NCBI GenBank assembly: GCA_023421075.1
Contig: JAEZUM010000023.1
Location: 114,852-178,851 of the forward strand
DNA length: 64,000 nt
Origin: Bacillota bacterium
Lineage (GTDB): Bacteria > Bacillota > Clostridia > Lachnospirales > Lachnospiraceae
Direction of reading: 5' to 3'
A program made the position numbers and the translations under genes. This document shows positions 52,431 through 60,630 of this stretch, piece after piece. The stretch's first letter is position 1. Every line of letters begins with the position of its first letter. Under the pieces are notes generated by a model. It was not told the origin of the DNA, ran no database searches, and worked only from the letters and a program-made list of their open reading frames with translations.

Positions 52431-53339
52431 ATGCCATACCAATTAAATGATAAATTAGTCATCGGAATTTCCTCCAGGGCTTTATTCGACCTGGAATATG
52501 AGAATAGAATCTATACCGAGGAGGGCTTAGAGGAATACATCCGCTATGAGATTGAGCATGAGAACGAGGTGTTGAAGCCCGGAACGGCTTATTCCCTGAT
52601 CAAGGCATTGTTGAATCTCAACTACAAGTTCAATTCCAACATCATCGAAGTGATTGTCATGTCAAGAAACAGCCCCGAGACAGGACTTCGTGTTTTTAAT
52701 TCCATCGACCGAATGGGGCTTGGAATTGAAAGAGCTTGTTTTTCGGGTGGAGAGAACATAGCCAAATATCTTTCCGCCTTTGATGTAGATCTATTTCTTT
52801 CGAAGAATGAGCAGGACGTACAGGAGGCAATTGATGCAGGGTTTGCAGCCGCTCTGATCTATGATGTTCCGAAGGATTATACTCCTGACGATAATGAGAT
52901 CCGCATCGCCTTCGACGCAGATGCGGTGATTTTCTCGGAGGAATCGGAGGAAATCTATCAGAAGCAGGGCTTAGAAGCTTTCCTGGAGCATGAGAAGGCA
53001 AATGCAGAAAAGGCTCTGCCGGATGGACCGTTTGCGAAGCTTCTTCGTACGCTTTCGACGATTAAAGAGAAGTATCCGAATATGCTTCGGATCGCAATCA
53101 TAACCGCACGAAATAATCCTGCACATAAGAGGGTGATTCTCACCTTGAGGCAATGGGGTGTGAATATTGATGAAGCTTTTTTTCTGGGAGGAGTAGAGAA
53201 GAAGGCAATTCTGAAGTCCTTCAATGCTCATATTTTCTTCGACGATCAGGATACTCATGTTCGTCCGGCATCTACTGAGATACCCTCCGGAAGGGTTCCC
53301 TACAAATCGGATTCCTCCATAACGAAAAAATTAGAATAA
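52431..53339 (+). CDS. Cytosolic 5'-nucleotidase, cN-I family
   Basis: This 302-residue protein matches the NT5C1-type family that hydrolyses AMP or other nucleoside monophosphates. Motifs include LVIGISSRALFDLEYENR, EVIVMSRNSPETGLRVFNSI, IRIAFDADAVIFSEESEEIY (catalytic Asp pair in a haloacid dehalogenase-type fold), LRIAIITARNNPAHKRV and AHIFFDDQDTH. AGGAGG lies before the ATG at 52431; the longer frame upstream lacks a site. It ends before a strong palindromic terminator. Confidence 0.86.
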   Translation: MPYQLNDKLVIGISSRALFDLEYENRIYTEEGLEEYIRYEIEHENEVLKPGTAYSLIKALLNLNYKFNSNIIEVIVMSRNSPETGLRVFNSIDRMGLGIERACFSGGENIAKYLSAFDVDLFLSKNEQDVQEAIDAGFAAALIYDVPKDYTPDDNEIRIAFDADAVIFSEESEEIYQKQGLEAFLEHEKANAEKALPDGPFAKLLRTLSTIKEKYPNMLRIAIITARNNPAHKRVILTLRQWGVNIDEAFFLGGVEKKAILKSFNAHIFFDDQDTHVRPASTEIPSGRVPYKSDSSITKKLE

Positions 53340-53450
53340 GATGAGGACGTATTCGGAACGATTATTTGTTATATTCGAAGAATGTATAAGGTAGCCAAGA
53401 GAAGAAACACTTAAGGATAATGGGTTATTGCAAGACACGGAGTATAAATG

Positions 53451-53496
53451 AAGGAAGGGATAACATGTGTTATGGTATACATGTTATCCCTTCCTT
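53451..53496. terminator. Two-way terminator, 18-bp perfect stem
   Basis: AAGGAAGGGATAACATGT pairs perfectly with its inverse around a ten-base loop. It serves the 5'-nucleotidase gene and, in reverse, the small membrane protein gene. Confidence 0.8.
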
Positions 53497-53566
53497 CCAC
53501 TTTAGCTTACGTTTCACAGTCCCTGACCCCGCATAATGAAATCTAAACTTATCGTGCAAAGACTTT

Positions 53567-53926
53567 TTAATAACGTCTTCTCGGTTGGGAATAGTCCCAA
53601 TAGTTATTGTAATTGTTGTTGCTTTCGTTTCTTGGATTTCTATTGTCAATTCTTCTTTGTTGATCAACTTCGTTGCTCGGAATATCTTGTCCGGGGACTT
53701 TCGGTGCCCCCTGTTCCGCTTTGGCGGCTTCAATCGAAGGTCCATCCTTTGTCTTACGTGAACTCCTACGTGGATTAAGCATATATCCGATGATGATACC
53801 TAGAAGAAAAAAGGTAACAATGAAGGCAATAAAGAATAAATAAAAGTTCCTACTGGTGATCGGTAATATCGAAACACTTATATTCGTAAAAGGCAAACAA
53901 CCGAAAAGTGTGACAATTTTTTTCAA
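53567..53926 (-). CDS. Small single-span membrane protein
   Basis: This 119-residue protein has hydrophobic segments at about 1-25 and 28-52 (FYLFFIAFIVTFFLLGIIIGYML). A basic stretch follows, then a hydrophilic tail rich in Gln, Asn, Arg and Tyr. A TTG start at 53926 follows AGGAGTG. Function is unknown. The Asn/Tyr/Arg-rich tail resembles small envelope proteins of sporulating Clostridia. It is divergent from nrdJ. Confidence 0.65.
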   Translation of the reverse strand: MKKIVTLFGCLPFTNISVSILPITSRNFYLFFIAFIVTFFLLGIIIGYMLNPRRSSRKTKDGPSIEAAKAEQGAPKVPGQDIPSNEVDQQRRIDNRNPRNESNNNYNNYWDYSQPRRRY

Positions 53927-54058
53927 AATAATACACTCCTTTACAAATTATTCACTATTTATATATGCAAAGATCCCTTTAATCGTTCCTCAAGCAGCAG
54001 TATAATTGCGTTAGAGAACGGGAAACTTAACAATTGAATACAGGCATAAATGACGAAG

Positions 54059-54088
54059 TTGACATATATATTGTGTTTGATATATAAT
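54059..54088 (+). promoter_or_regulatory. Promoter of the class II ribonucleotide reductase
   Basis: TTGACA and TATAAT are 18 bases apart. The predicted start near 54095 leaves a leader of roughly 205 bases before the ATG at 54302. Confidence 0.75.
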
Positions 54089-54192
54089 GATACTACAATA
54101 TATTGTACATATGTAAATGAATGAAAACTATTCTATCAGACTGTCATGAAAGTCGAAGGGCAATTGACATACCTGTTTCATGAAAAGCGGTA

Positions 54193-54281
54193 CATCCGTA
54201 ATTTGTGGGCAAAAAGGGAGGCAAATTTATGTTTCCGCCCATATTGAAAAACGTTGTTTTTCAATCATGAATTCGCGGATG
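54193..54281 (+). promoter_or_regulatory. Three-way-junction RNA in the nrdJ leader (candidate riboswitch)
   Basis: P1 pairs CATCCG (54193-54198) with CGGATG (54276-54281). P2 pairs TGGGC (54206-54210) with GCCCA (54237-54241) and has inner GGCAAA/TTTCC pairing. P3 is the perfect hairpin TTGAAAAAC/GTTTTTCAA (54244-54264). The junction closes nine bases before the GGAG ribosome site, so folding could set translation. Confidence 0.5.
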
Positions 54282-54301
54282 GCGGCGGATTGGAGATTAC
54301 T

Positions 54302-56389
54302 ATGGAAGATTTATTATCGAAGGAATTCCTCGACCAATATAGAGAAACAAAGACACCACTGAGTCATCTCGGAGAGTTTGTATATTTACGAACCTACTCC
54401 AGGTATTTGGAGGATAAGAAGAGACGAGAGAACTGGTATGAGACAGTACTAAGAACAACCAGATATAATATAGAACTAGGTACGGAATATAAAGAAATGC
54501 ATAATCTGCCCAGAGATCGGGTGAAGGAAATAGAAGAAGCGCAGCTTCTGTTTCATAATTTGTTTTATCTGCGTACTTTTCCTTCCGGGAGAACCTTGTT
54601 TATGGGTGGAACGGAAGTAGTAAAGAAATATCCGCTTTCAAACTACAATTGTGCCTTTACGAATATTGAGTCAATGAAGGATTTGGTGGATGTATTCTAT
54701 CTGTTAATGCTGGGAAGCGGTGTAGGAATACGGATTGACAGGGAGCATATTGGGAAGCTGCCTTCGGTACGTCATATAGAACTGGAGAGTAGATATGATG
54801 TTAGCACCCGCCTTACAATGAGTAAGGAGGACATGGAGCATTCCGGGATATGTATTGATCTGAGTGAAGAAGCAACTGCCATACTGAAGGTTGGTGACAG
54901 TAAGGAGGGCTGGTGCGAAGCGCTTGAGACTTATTTTAAATTGGTGACGGCGGATCAGTATCATCATATTAATCGATTGATTATTGATTACAGCTATGTA
55001 AGACCGGAAGGGGAACGACTGAAGCGTTTCGGCGGCAGAGCGTCAGGGCATCAGTCGCTTCAGAGAATGTTTGAGAAGATGAACAGAGTATTTCATCGCA
55101 GGCAGGATCATCGACTAAAGTCAATTGATATATTGGACATCGCCACGATTATCAGTGAGAACGTGGTATCCGGCGGTGTAAGACGAAGCGCCATGATGGT
55201 AATCTGTGACGAAGACGACGACGAGGTTATCCGGGCAAAGCGGAATATTTATAAGGTTGTTGACGGTGAGTGGCTGGAGGATCCCCAAATCTCCCACCGG
55301 AAGATGAGTAACAATTCCATTCTTTATACCCACAGACCTTCTCTGGAGCGTATCAAAGAGATCATCAACTCGATTAAAATCAATGGAGAACCCGGGTTTA
55401 TTAACGGAGCAGAGGCACACCGAAGGAAGCCCACCTTTCGTGGTAGCAATCCCTGTGGAGAGATTCTGCTACGCTCAAAGCAGTGCTGTAATTTGACCAC
55501 GAATAATCTGATGGCCTTTGTTGTAAATAATCGCCTGGATAAAGATACACTCATCGAGGTGCTTAAGCTTTCTACAAGAGTTGCAATTCGTATGACCCTG
55601 GTGGAAATAGAGCTACCTGAATGGAACCGTGTCATGCAGGAGGATCGTATCATTGGCGTATCCTTGACCGGTATGATGGATATGATGAATAAGACAGGGA
55701 TGACCTACGATGCGTTAGCGAAGCTGCTGGATGAGCTTCGACTTGTGGTGCATAAGGAAGGAGAACGTTACTCAAAGGAGCTTGGGATTAAGGCTCCACA
55801 GCTTATGACAACCATCAAGCCGGAGGGAAGTCTCTCGACACTACCATGTGTGAGCTCCGGAATTCATTATGCTCATTCAGACTTCTATATCAGGAGAATA
55901 CGGATCTCGTCTTCGGATCCTCTGTATAAGATGGTTGTAGCCCAGGGTAGTTATCCGATTTATAATGAGAACGGAATGACGGGAGAGGATTGTCCGGTAA
56001 AGGTTATCGAATTTCCGATTAAAGCTCCTGAGGGAAGAACAAAATACGATGTAGGAGCGATAGAGCAGCTTGAGCTTTATAAGTTATCGATGCTTCATTG
56101 GTCAGATCATAATACCTCCATTACGGTGCATGTAAGAGAGCAGGAATGGGAGGAGGTTGCCAAATGGCTGTATGATAACTTTGAATACACCGTAGGAATC
56201 ACCTTCCTGCCACTTTTCGAGGAGACATATCCGCTGCTTCCCTATGAATGTACAACCAAGGAAGATTATGAGAAACGAATGCAGATGGTGAAGGATATTG
56301 ATTATGATCTTCTGGCAGCGCTAGAGGATGCACAGGAGCAAGAGATCCTTGATAAGGAATGTGAGTCCGGAGCCTGTCCGATCCGATAA
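54302..56389 (+). CDS. nrdJ: Adenosylcobalamin-dependent ribonucleoside-triphosphate reductase (class II)
   Basis: This 695-residue monomeric reductase converts NTPs to dNTPs using vitamin B12 coenzyme rather than oxygen or a glycyl radical. It resembles the Lactobacillus leichmannii enzyme: SGRTLFMGGT, YNCAFTNIESMKDLVDVFYLLMLGSGVG, the catalytic loop NPCGEILL (Cys at about 385, Glu two later), TIKPEGSLSTLPCVSSGIH and the redox-active tail CESGACP. The ATG at 54302 follows GGAG; an in-frame ATG 48 bases upstream lies inside the folded leader. A corrinoid supply is needed, but no cobalamin gene is in this window. Confidence 0.94.
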   Translation: MEDLLSKEFLDQYRETKTPLSHLGEFVYLRTYSRYLEDKKRRENWYETVLRTTRYNIELGTEYKEMHNLPRDRVKEIEEAQLLFHNLFYLRTFPSGRTLFMGGTEVVKKYPLSNYNCAFTNIESMKDLVDVFYLLMLGSGVGIRIDREHIGKLPSVRHIELESRYDVSTRLTMSKEDMEHSGICIDLSEEATAILKVGDSKEGWCEALETYFKLVTADQYHHINRLIIDYSYVRPEGERLKRFGGRASGHQSLQRMFEKMNRVFHRRQDHRLKSIDILDIATIISENVVSGGVRRSAMMVICDEDDDEVIRAKRNIYKVVDGEWLEDPQISHRKMSNNSILYTHRPSLERIKEIINSIKINGEPGFINGAEAHRRKPTFRGSNPCGEILLRSKQCCNLTTNNLMAFVVNNRLDKDTLIEVLKLSTRVAIRMTLVEIELPEWNRVMQEDRIIGVSLTGMMDMMNKTGMTYDALAKLLDELRLVVHKEGERYSKELGIKAPQLMTTIKPEGSLSTLPCVSSGIHYAHSDFYIRRIRISSSDPLYKMVVAQGSYPIYNENGMTGEDCPVKVIEFPIKAPEGRTKYDVGAIEQLELYKLSMLHWSDHNTSITVHVREQEWEEVAKWLYDNFEYTVGITFLPLFEETYPLLPYECTTKEDYEKRMQMVKDIDYDLLAALEDAQEQEILDKECESGACPIR

Positions 56390-56401
56390 ATGTTTTTGTT
56401 C

Positions 56402-56431
56402 TTGACAAATGAAAAATAGTATGTGTATAAT
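56402..56431 (+). promoter_or_regulatory. Promoter of the modABC operon
   Basis: TTGACA and TATAAT are 18 bases apart, beginning 13 bases after the nrdJ stop codon. A transcript from here would cross the terminator-like hairpin at 56489-56520 before reaching modA. Confidence 0.65.
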
Positions 56432-56488
56432 TACCTCTAATTTATTACAACAGTTCCATAATGTATATAATGACCTATGTATTGACAG

Positions 56489-56520
56489 AGGCGTCTTAGT
56501 TTATCTAAGGCGCCTTTTCT
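56489..56520 (+). terminator. Terminator or attenuator ahead of modA
   Basis: AGGCGTCTTAG and CTAAGGCGCCT form an 11-bp stem followed by TTTTCTT. It can end nrdJ transcripts. Because a promoter lies upstream at 56402, it may also act as an attenuator for modABC. Confidence 0.8.
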
Positions 56521-56525
56521 TATTC

Positions 56526-56563
56526 ATGACAATAGAAAGTTCGCGAAGCGCGCTTTCTATCGT
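56526..56563 (+). repeat. Dispersed hairpin repeat, copy 2
   Basis: ATGACAATAGAAAGTTCG and the arm CTTTCTAT match the copy at 8973-9010. The loop reads CGAAGCG, giving a small inner stem. It lies 56 bases before the modA start. Confidence 0.7.
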
Positions 56564-56618
56564 TAGCGGCACATTGTATCATAAGTGGTTCCGGCATGAG
56601 ATGGAAAAGGAGGAGTAT

Positions 56619-57425
56619 ATGAAGCTTGATAGGAAGGAAAGGAGATTTAACGGGAAACGGAGGAAGGTATGCCGGACGATATTCTTGTTTGTATGCTTGA
56701 CCGGTGTATTAGTGGGTTGTACTGACGGGAAGGAAAAGAATGAGCTGATGATTGGAGCAGCAGCCAGTCTGGAGCCTGCGCTGAAGGAGATCGAAGAGGT
56801 TTATCTGGAGCAGAATCCTGAAGTTGGCTTACGTTTTACCTTTGCGGGCTCGGGGACTCTGGAGCAGCAGATCAGAGAGGGAGCACCGATTGATGTCTTC
56901 GTGAGTGCTGCGGTTAAGCAGATGGATGCGCTTGAAAAGGATGGACTAATTCTGAGTGACAGCAGGGTCAATATACTTAAAAATGAGCTTGCACTGATTA
57001 TTCCAGAAAATAGAGATGAATCTATTATGGATTTTGAGAAGGTGCAGGAAGCAGATATCATCGCGCTGGGAGATCCGGATTCTGTTCCCGTGGGACAGTA
57101 TGCAAGGGAAGTTTTTGAGAACATAGGTAATTGGGAAGAATTCGAGGAAAAAGTGACCTACGGTAAGGATGTTACTGAGGTATTAGCTTGGGTCACAGCA
57201 GGAAATGCTGATGTTGGAGTCGTTTATGTCACCGATGCAATAAGGGAAAATGGTGTCAAAATAGTAAGTGTTGCTTCCGAGACAAAGCATAGTCCGATTA
57301 TATATCCGGCTGCTGTCATAGCAGACACAAGAGCACAGTCAGAAGCACTAGAGTTCATTGATTTTCTTAATTCAATCGAGGCGAAGGACATATTCGAAGA
57401 ATATGGTTTTCGCACCTTTGATTAG
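56619..57425 (+). CDS. modA: Molybdate-binding lipoprotein
   Basis: This 268-residue lipoprotein has lipobox LVGC (Cys at about 34). The binding fold opens with LMIGAAASLEPALKEIEEVY and contains FAGSGTLEQQIREGAPIDVFVSA and GNADVGVVYVTDA, the anion-binding strands of ModA. The ATG at 56619 follows AAGGAGG at 56607-56613; longer frames upstream overlap the leader repeats. It captures molybdate (or tungstate) for ModBC. Its place directly before nif suits supply of Mo for the FeMo-cofactor. Confidence 0.93.
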   Translation: MKLDRKERRFNGKRRKVCRTIFLFVCLTGVLVGCTDGKEKNELMIGAAASLEPALKEIEEVYLEQNPEVGLRFTFAGSGTLEQQIREGAPIDVFVSAAVKQMDALEKDGLILSDSRVNILKNELALIIPENRDESIMDFEKVQEADIIALGDPDSVPVGQYAREVFENIGNWEEFEEKVTYGKDVTEVLAWVTAGNADVGVVYVTDAIRENGVKIVSVASETKHSPIIYPAAVIADTRAQSEALEFIDFLNSIEAKDIFEEYGFRTFD

Positions 57426-57438
57426 GGAGGAGGAGCAT

Positions 57439-58131
57439 ATGGATTGGTCACCTCTTTGGATATCCTTAAGTACAGCGATACCGGCAACCCTGATCACGTT
57501 TTTTCTGGGAGTCTTCTCCGCATATGGATTATTGTCAGCAGAGAAGAGGATAAAAAAACTTTTGGATACACTATTCACACTCCCCTTGGTACTGCCGCCT
57601 ACGGTAATAGGATTTCTTCTTTTAATACTATTCGGTAAGAATGGCATCATTGGGAGTAGATTATGGGAAATGGGAATTCATATCGTATTCACTAGGTCTG
57701 CAGCAATTTTGGCAGCCGTAGTGGTGTCCTTCCCCCTGATGTATCGCTCGGCGAAGGCCGCCTTTGAGCAACTGGATCCAAAGCTTATCGATGCAGCCAG
57801 GATATTAGGCTTATCCGAAATAACTATTTTCTGGAGGGTGAGTATACCGAATGCATTGCCGGGCATTGGTTCAGGAACTATTCTTGCCTTTGCAAGAGCA
57901 CTGGGCGAATTCGGTGCAACCCTTATGATTGCCGGAAATATACCGGGTAAAACGCAGACTATGCCCCTGGCAATCTATATGGCAATCCAGGAGGGGAGTC
58001 AGAGGGAGGCAATAATGTGGGTAATCCTTTTGGTTGCTTTTTCTTTTATCATGATTTTTATTATGGGTCACTTCTCTTCTGACCGGAGGAACGAAAGGAG
58101 CAGGCAGAATGAGCTTGAAGGTGGAGATTAA
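57439..58131 (+). CDS. modB: Molybdate ABC transporter permease
   Basis: This 230-residue permease has five spans and the ModB/CysTW signature (LPLVLPPTVIGFLLLILFGKNG) and ATPase-docking loop KLIDAARILGLSEITIFWRVSIPNALPG. The ATG at 57439 follows GGGAGGAGGAG, 13 bases after modA; the upstream extension of the frame lies inside modA. It overlaps modC by 23 bases. Confidence 0.93.
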   Translation: MDWSPLWISLSTAIPATLITFFLGVFSAYGLLSAEKRIKKLLDTLFTLPLVLPPTVIGFLLLILFGKNGIIGSRLWEMGIHIVFTRSAAILAAVVVSFPLMYRSAKAAFEQLDPKLIDAARILGLSEITIFWRVSIPNALPGIGSGTILAFARALGEFGATLMIAGNIPGKTQTMPLAIYMAIQEGSQREAIMWVILLVAFSFIMIFIMGHFSSDRRNERSRQNELEGGD

Positions 58132-59176
58132 AAAGAAATATAAGGATTTTGATCTGAATATCAGCCTGGATAATGGGGGAAAAGCACTTGGGTTATTAGG
58201 AGCTTCCGGCTGTGGAAAAAGCTTGACTCTGCGGTGCATTGCCGGACTGGAGACACCGGATTGGGGCCGAATTATATTAAATGACCGTGTGCTGTTTGAT
58301 TCGGAGAAGAATATTAATCTCCCCGTCAGTCTGAGAAGAATCAGCATGTTATTTCAGAGCTATGCTCTCTTCCCCAATATGACAGTTCGGGAGAATATCG
58401 CGATCGGGATAAAGGATAAGACAAAGCGTAAGAAAGGGCCGGAGATTTACGCCGAGATGCTGCAGCTGAATCGAATTCTTGAGAAATACCCGCACCAGAT
58501 ATCCGGTGGAGAACAACAAAGGGTCGCAATCGCAAGAATGCTTGGAAATGAGCCTGAGGTTATGATGTTTGACGAACCCTTTTCGGCTCTGGATACCTAT
58601 CTGAAGCATCAGCTTGAGATTCAACTGCTGGAGCTTCTTTTATCCTATGATGGAGATTTGATGATGGTATCCCATAACAGGGAGGAGCTTTATACCTTTT
58701 GTGAGTTGATTGCGGTAGTCAAACAGGGGAGCATCATTGAATTTGGTTCAAAGGAAGATATTTTTCGCAGACCGACCCGGTTGTCAACCGCAAGATTAAG
58801 CGGCTGTAAGAATGTCTCCAGAGCCAGAAAGCTTTCGGAATACGAGGTTGAGGCTTTAGACTGGAATCTCCGGCTAAGCACAAGGGAACCGGTTCCGGAT
58901 CATACAAGCTTTATTGGAATCCGTGCTCATGATATAATACCGTTGCTAAATGCCGGAGAGGAGAATGTAGTCCCGGTATCCTTGCTTCGAATAATCGAGA
59001 GCTCCCATGAGTGTCATTTATTCCTGCAGGGAGGAAATGAGAGCAATACAAGGTATAGCTGCACCATATCGCGTAAAGACTGGACGAAAGTATATGAGGA
59101 GAAAGCACCGGAATTCATAAGTCTTCCGACGGAATCACTGATATTAATGACAAAGGATGATAAATCAGTCCTATAA
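58109..59176 (+). CDS. modC: Molybdate ABC transporter ATPase
   Basis: This 355-residue ATP-binding subunit has Walker A GASGCGKS, the Q-loop MLFQSYALFPNMTV, the signature ISGGEQQRVAIARML, Walker B VMMFDEPFSALD and the switch His in MVSHNREEL. A C-terminal TOBE/Mop-like region (about 240-355) may sense molybdate. GAAAGGAG precedes the start, which lies inside modB. It completes the operon; the nif operon begins 251 bases later. Confidence 0.93.
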   Translation: MSLKVEIKKKYKDFDLNISLDNGGKALGLLGASGCGKSLTLRCIAGLETPDWGRIILNDRVLFDSEKNINLPVSLRRISMLFQSYALFPNMTVRENIAIGIKDKTKRKKGPEIYAEMLQLNRILEKYPHQISGGEQQRVAIARMLGNEPEVMMFDEPFSALDTYLKHQLEIQLLELLLSYDGDLMMVSHNREELYTFCELIAVVKQGSIIEFGSKEDIFRRPTRLSTARLSGCKNVSRARKLSEYEVEALDWNLRLSTREPVPDHTSFIGIRAHDIIPLLNAGEENVVPVSLLRIIESSHECHLFLQGGNESNTRYSCTISRKDWTKVYEEKAPEFISLPTESLILMTKDDKSVL

Positions 59177-59278
59177 CATACGTTGAGAAAGAATGAATTT
59201 TGTCACTTTTGATAATCCTTCGTTTAAATTGTGTAATAAAAGTTATAAAGATGGTTATATTTTTGACAATTCGATGTA

Positions 59279-59307
59279 TTGAAACATCAATTTAAGGATG
59301 ATAGAAT
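59279..59307 (+). promoter_or_regulatory. Promoter of the nif operon, with overlapping inverted repeat
   Basis: TTGAAA and TAGAAT are 17 bases apart. The inverted repeat GATGT-N6-ACATC (59273-59288) covers the -35 box and could be an operator. No sigma-54 type GG/GC pair with proper spacing is found. Confidence 0.6.
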
Positions 59308-59312
59308 TGCAA

Positions 59313-59388
59313 CATAAAGTCTTAGATATCGATAGACAAAGACGTCATTACCTTTTGCCGGGTGATGGCGTCTTTTGTTCACTTTATG
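59313..59388 (+). promoter_or_regulatory. nif operon leader with terminator-like hairpin (candidate attenuator)
   Basis: The hairpin AAAGACGTCAT/ATGGCGTCTTT (59338-59375) is followed by TGTTC and stands between the promoter and nifH. GTCTT (59319-59323) can pair with AAGAC in its left arm, giving a competing structure. CATAAAGT (59313-59320) can pair with ACTTTATG (59381-59388) around it. Confidence 0.6.
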
Positions 59389-59427
59389 ATCAGAACCATA
59401 GGTTCAACACATTAAGGAGGGTTTTAT

Positions 59428-60249
59428 ATGAGACAGGCTGCGATTTACGGTAAGGGTGGAATCGGAAAGTCCACCACAACACAGAACTTGACCGCAGGGC
59501 TCGGAGAGATGGGCAAGAACATCATGATCGTCGGCTGCGATCCCAAGGCAGATTCCACAAGGTTAATCCTCGGTGGATTGGCACAGAAGACAGTACTTGA
59601 CACTTTACGAGAGGAAGGAGAGGACATAGATCTGGATTTCATCATGAAAAATGGTTTCGCCAATATCCGCTGTGTGGAGTCCGGTGGTCCGGAACCCGGT
59701 GTAGGCTGTGCCGGCCGAGGAATTATCACCTCCATCAATCTCTTGGAGCAGTTGGGTGCCTATACGGATGATCTGGATTATGTATTTTACGATGTTCTTG
59801 GTGATGTTGTATGCGGCGGTTTCGCAATGCCAATCCGAGAAGGCAAGGCGCAGGAGATTTATATTGTAGCCTCCGGAGAAATGATGGCTCTCTATGCTGC
59901 GAATAATATTTCGAAGGGTATTCAGAAATATGCGAGTACCGGTGGTGTTCGCTTGGGTGGTATTATCTGTAACTCCAGAAAGGTAGACGGAGAAGCGGAA
60001 TTGGTGGCCGCCTTTGCCAAGGAGCTGGGCTCCCAGATGATTCATTTTGTTCCCAGAGACAACATGGTTCAGAGAGCAGAGATTAATAAAAAGACGGTAA
60101 TCGATTACGACCCGACTGCGAATCAGGCAGATGAATACCGCTTCTTGGCACAGAAGATTGACGGCAACGATATGTTTGTAATACCCAAGCCCATGAAGCA
60201 GGAACGACTGGAAGAGCTTCTGATGGAGCATGGTATCTTAGATTTATAA
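59428..60249 (+). CDS. nifH: Nitrogenase iron protein (dinitrogenase reductase)
   Basis: This 273-residue homodimer subunit passes electrons to the NifDK protein with ATP hydrolysis. It shows P-loop YGKGGIGKST (8-15), switch motif VGCDPKADST, and the two cluster cysteines at 94 (GVGCAGRG) and 129 (DVVCGGF) that share one 4Fe-4S cluster between subunits. Arg97 is the residue that ADP-ribosylates in some bacteria. AAGGAGGG precedes the ATG. It heads the order H-I1-I2-D-K found in Clostridia and methanogens. Confidence 0.97.
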   Translation: MRQAAIYGKGGIGKSTTTQNLTAGLGEMGKNIMIVGCDPKADSTRLILGGLAQKTVLDTLREEGEDIDLDFIMKNGFANIRCVESGGPEPGVGCAGRGIITSINLLEQLGAYTDDLDYVFYDVLGDVVCGGFAMPIREGKAQEIYIVASGEMMALYAANNISKGIQKYASTGGVRLGGIICNSRKVDGEAELVAAFAKELGSQMIHFVPRDNMVQRAEINKKTVIDYDPTANQADEYRFLAQKIDGNDMFVIPKPMKQERLEELLMEHGILDL

Positions 60250-60270
60250 AAGGGAGAGGGAGGTAAAGCT

Positions 60271-60597
60271 ATGGTATTAGTAAGAGCAATTATTCGTCCT
60301 GAGAAGGTTGGGATTGTATTATCGGAATTACTGGCTGCAGGTTATCCGGCGGTGACCAAGATGGATGTATTTGGCCGTGGTAAGCAAAAGGGTGTCAAGG
60401 TAGGTGAGGTCTACTATGATGAAATACCGAAGGAGATGCTGCTGATGGTAGTTGAAGATGTAGATAAGGATGACGTCATAAAGATTATCATGAAGTATGC
60501 CAGAACAGGGGAGGAAGGACACTTTGGCGATGGACGTATCTTCGTTAGTCCGGTGGAGGAAGCATATACCATCAGTACGAAGAAGAAGGGGCTATAG
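60271..60597 (+). CDS. nifI1: PII-like nitrogenase regulator NifI1
   Basis: This 108-residue GlnB-family protein begins MVLVRAIIRPEKVGIVLSELLAAGYPAVTKMDVFGRGKQKG and ends with GHFGDGRIFVSPVEEAYTISTKKKG. It keeps the PII core and the short T-loop region of the NifI1 group. In methanogens the NifI1/NifI2 complex binds NifDK and blocks it when 2-oxoglutarate is low, that is when ammonia is plentiful. It lies between nifH and nifI2, 21 bases after nifH. Confidence 0.95.
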   Translation: MVLVRAIIRPEKVGIVLSELLAAGYPAVTKMDVFGRGKQKGVKVGEVYYDEIPKEMLLMVVEDVDKDDVIKIIMKYARTGEEGHFGDGRIFVSPVEEAYTISTKKKGL

Positions 60598-60630
60598 AAA
60601 TGGCGTAAAGCGCCATATTGGAGGTGAAAT

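Larger units (their letters stand above)
53927..54301. other. Intergenic region with the nrdJ promoter and leader
   Basis: No gene is seen. It carries the promoter of the class II reductase and a leader of about 200 bases with the folded region at 54193-54281. Confidence 0.7.

Noticed and set aside
54120..54301. Adenosylcobalamin riboswitch before nrdJ
   Set aside because: No B12-box-like GCCACTG core is visible, and the leader is too short for the full cobalamin fold.
59292..59310. Sigma-54 type promoter before nifH (GG...GC)
   Set aside because: GGATGATAGAATTGC has 11 bases between GG and GC instead of 10, and the TGGCAC context is missing.
59299..59466. Short + strand frame beginning ATGATAGAATTG in the nif leader, a possible leader peptide
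   Set aside because: The ATG overlaps the predicted -10 box, so it would not be on the transcript, and no ribosome site is spaced for it. The hairpin explains the region better.
59605..60231. A 208-codon open frame on the - strand inside nifH
   Set aside because: It is a shadow of the highly conserved nifH coding sequence; no start signals and no known motif.
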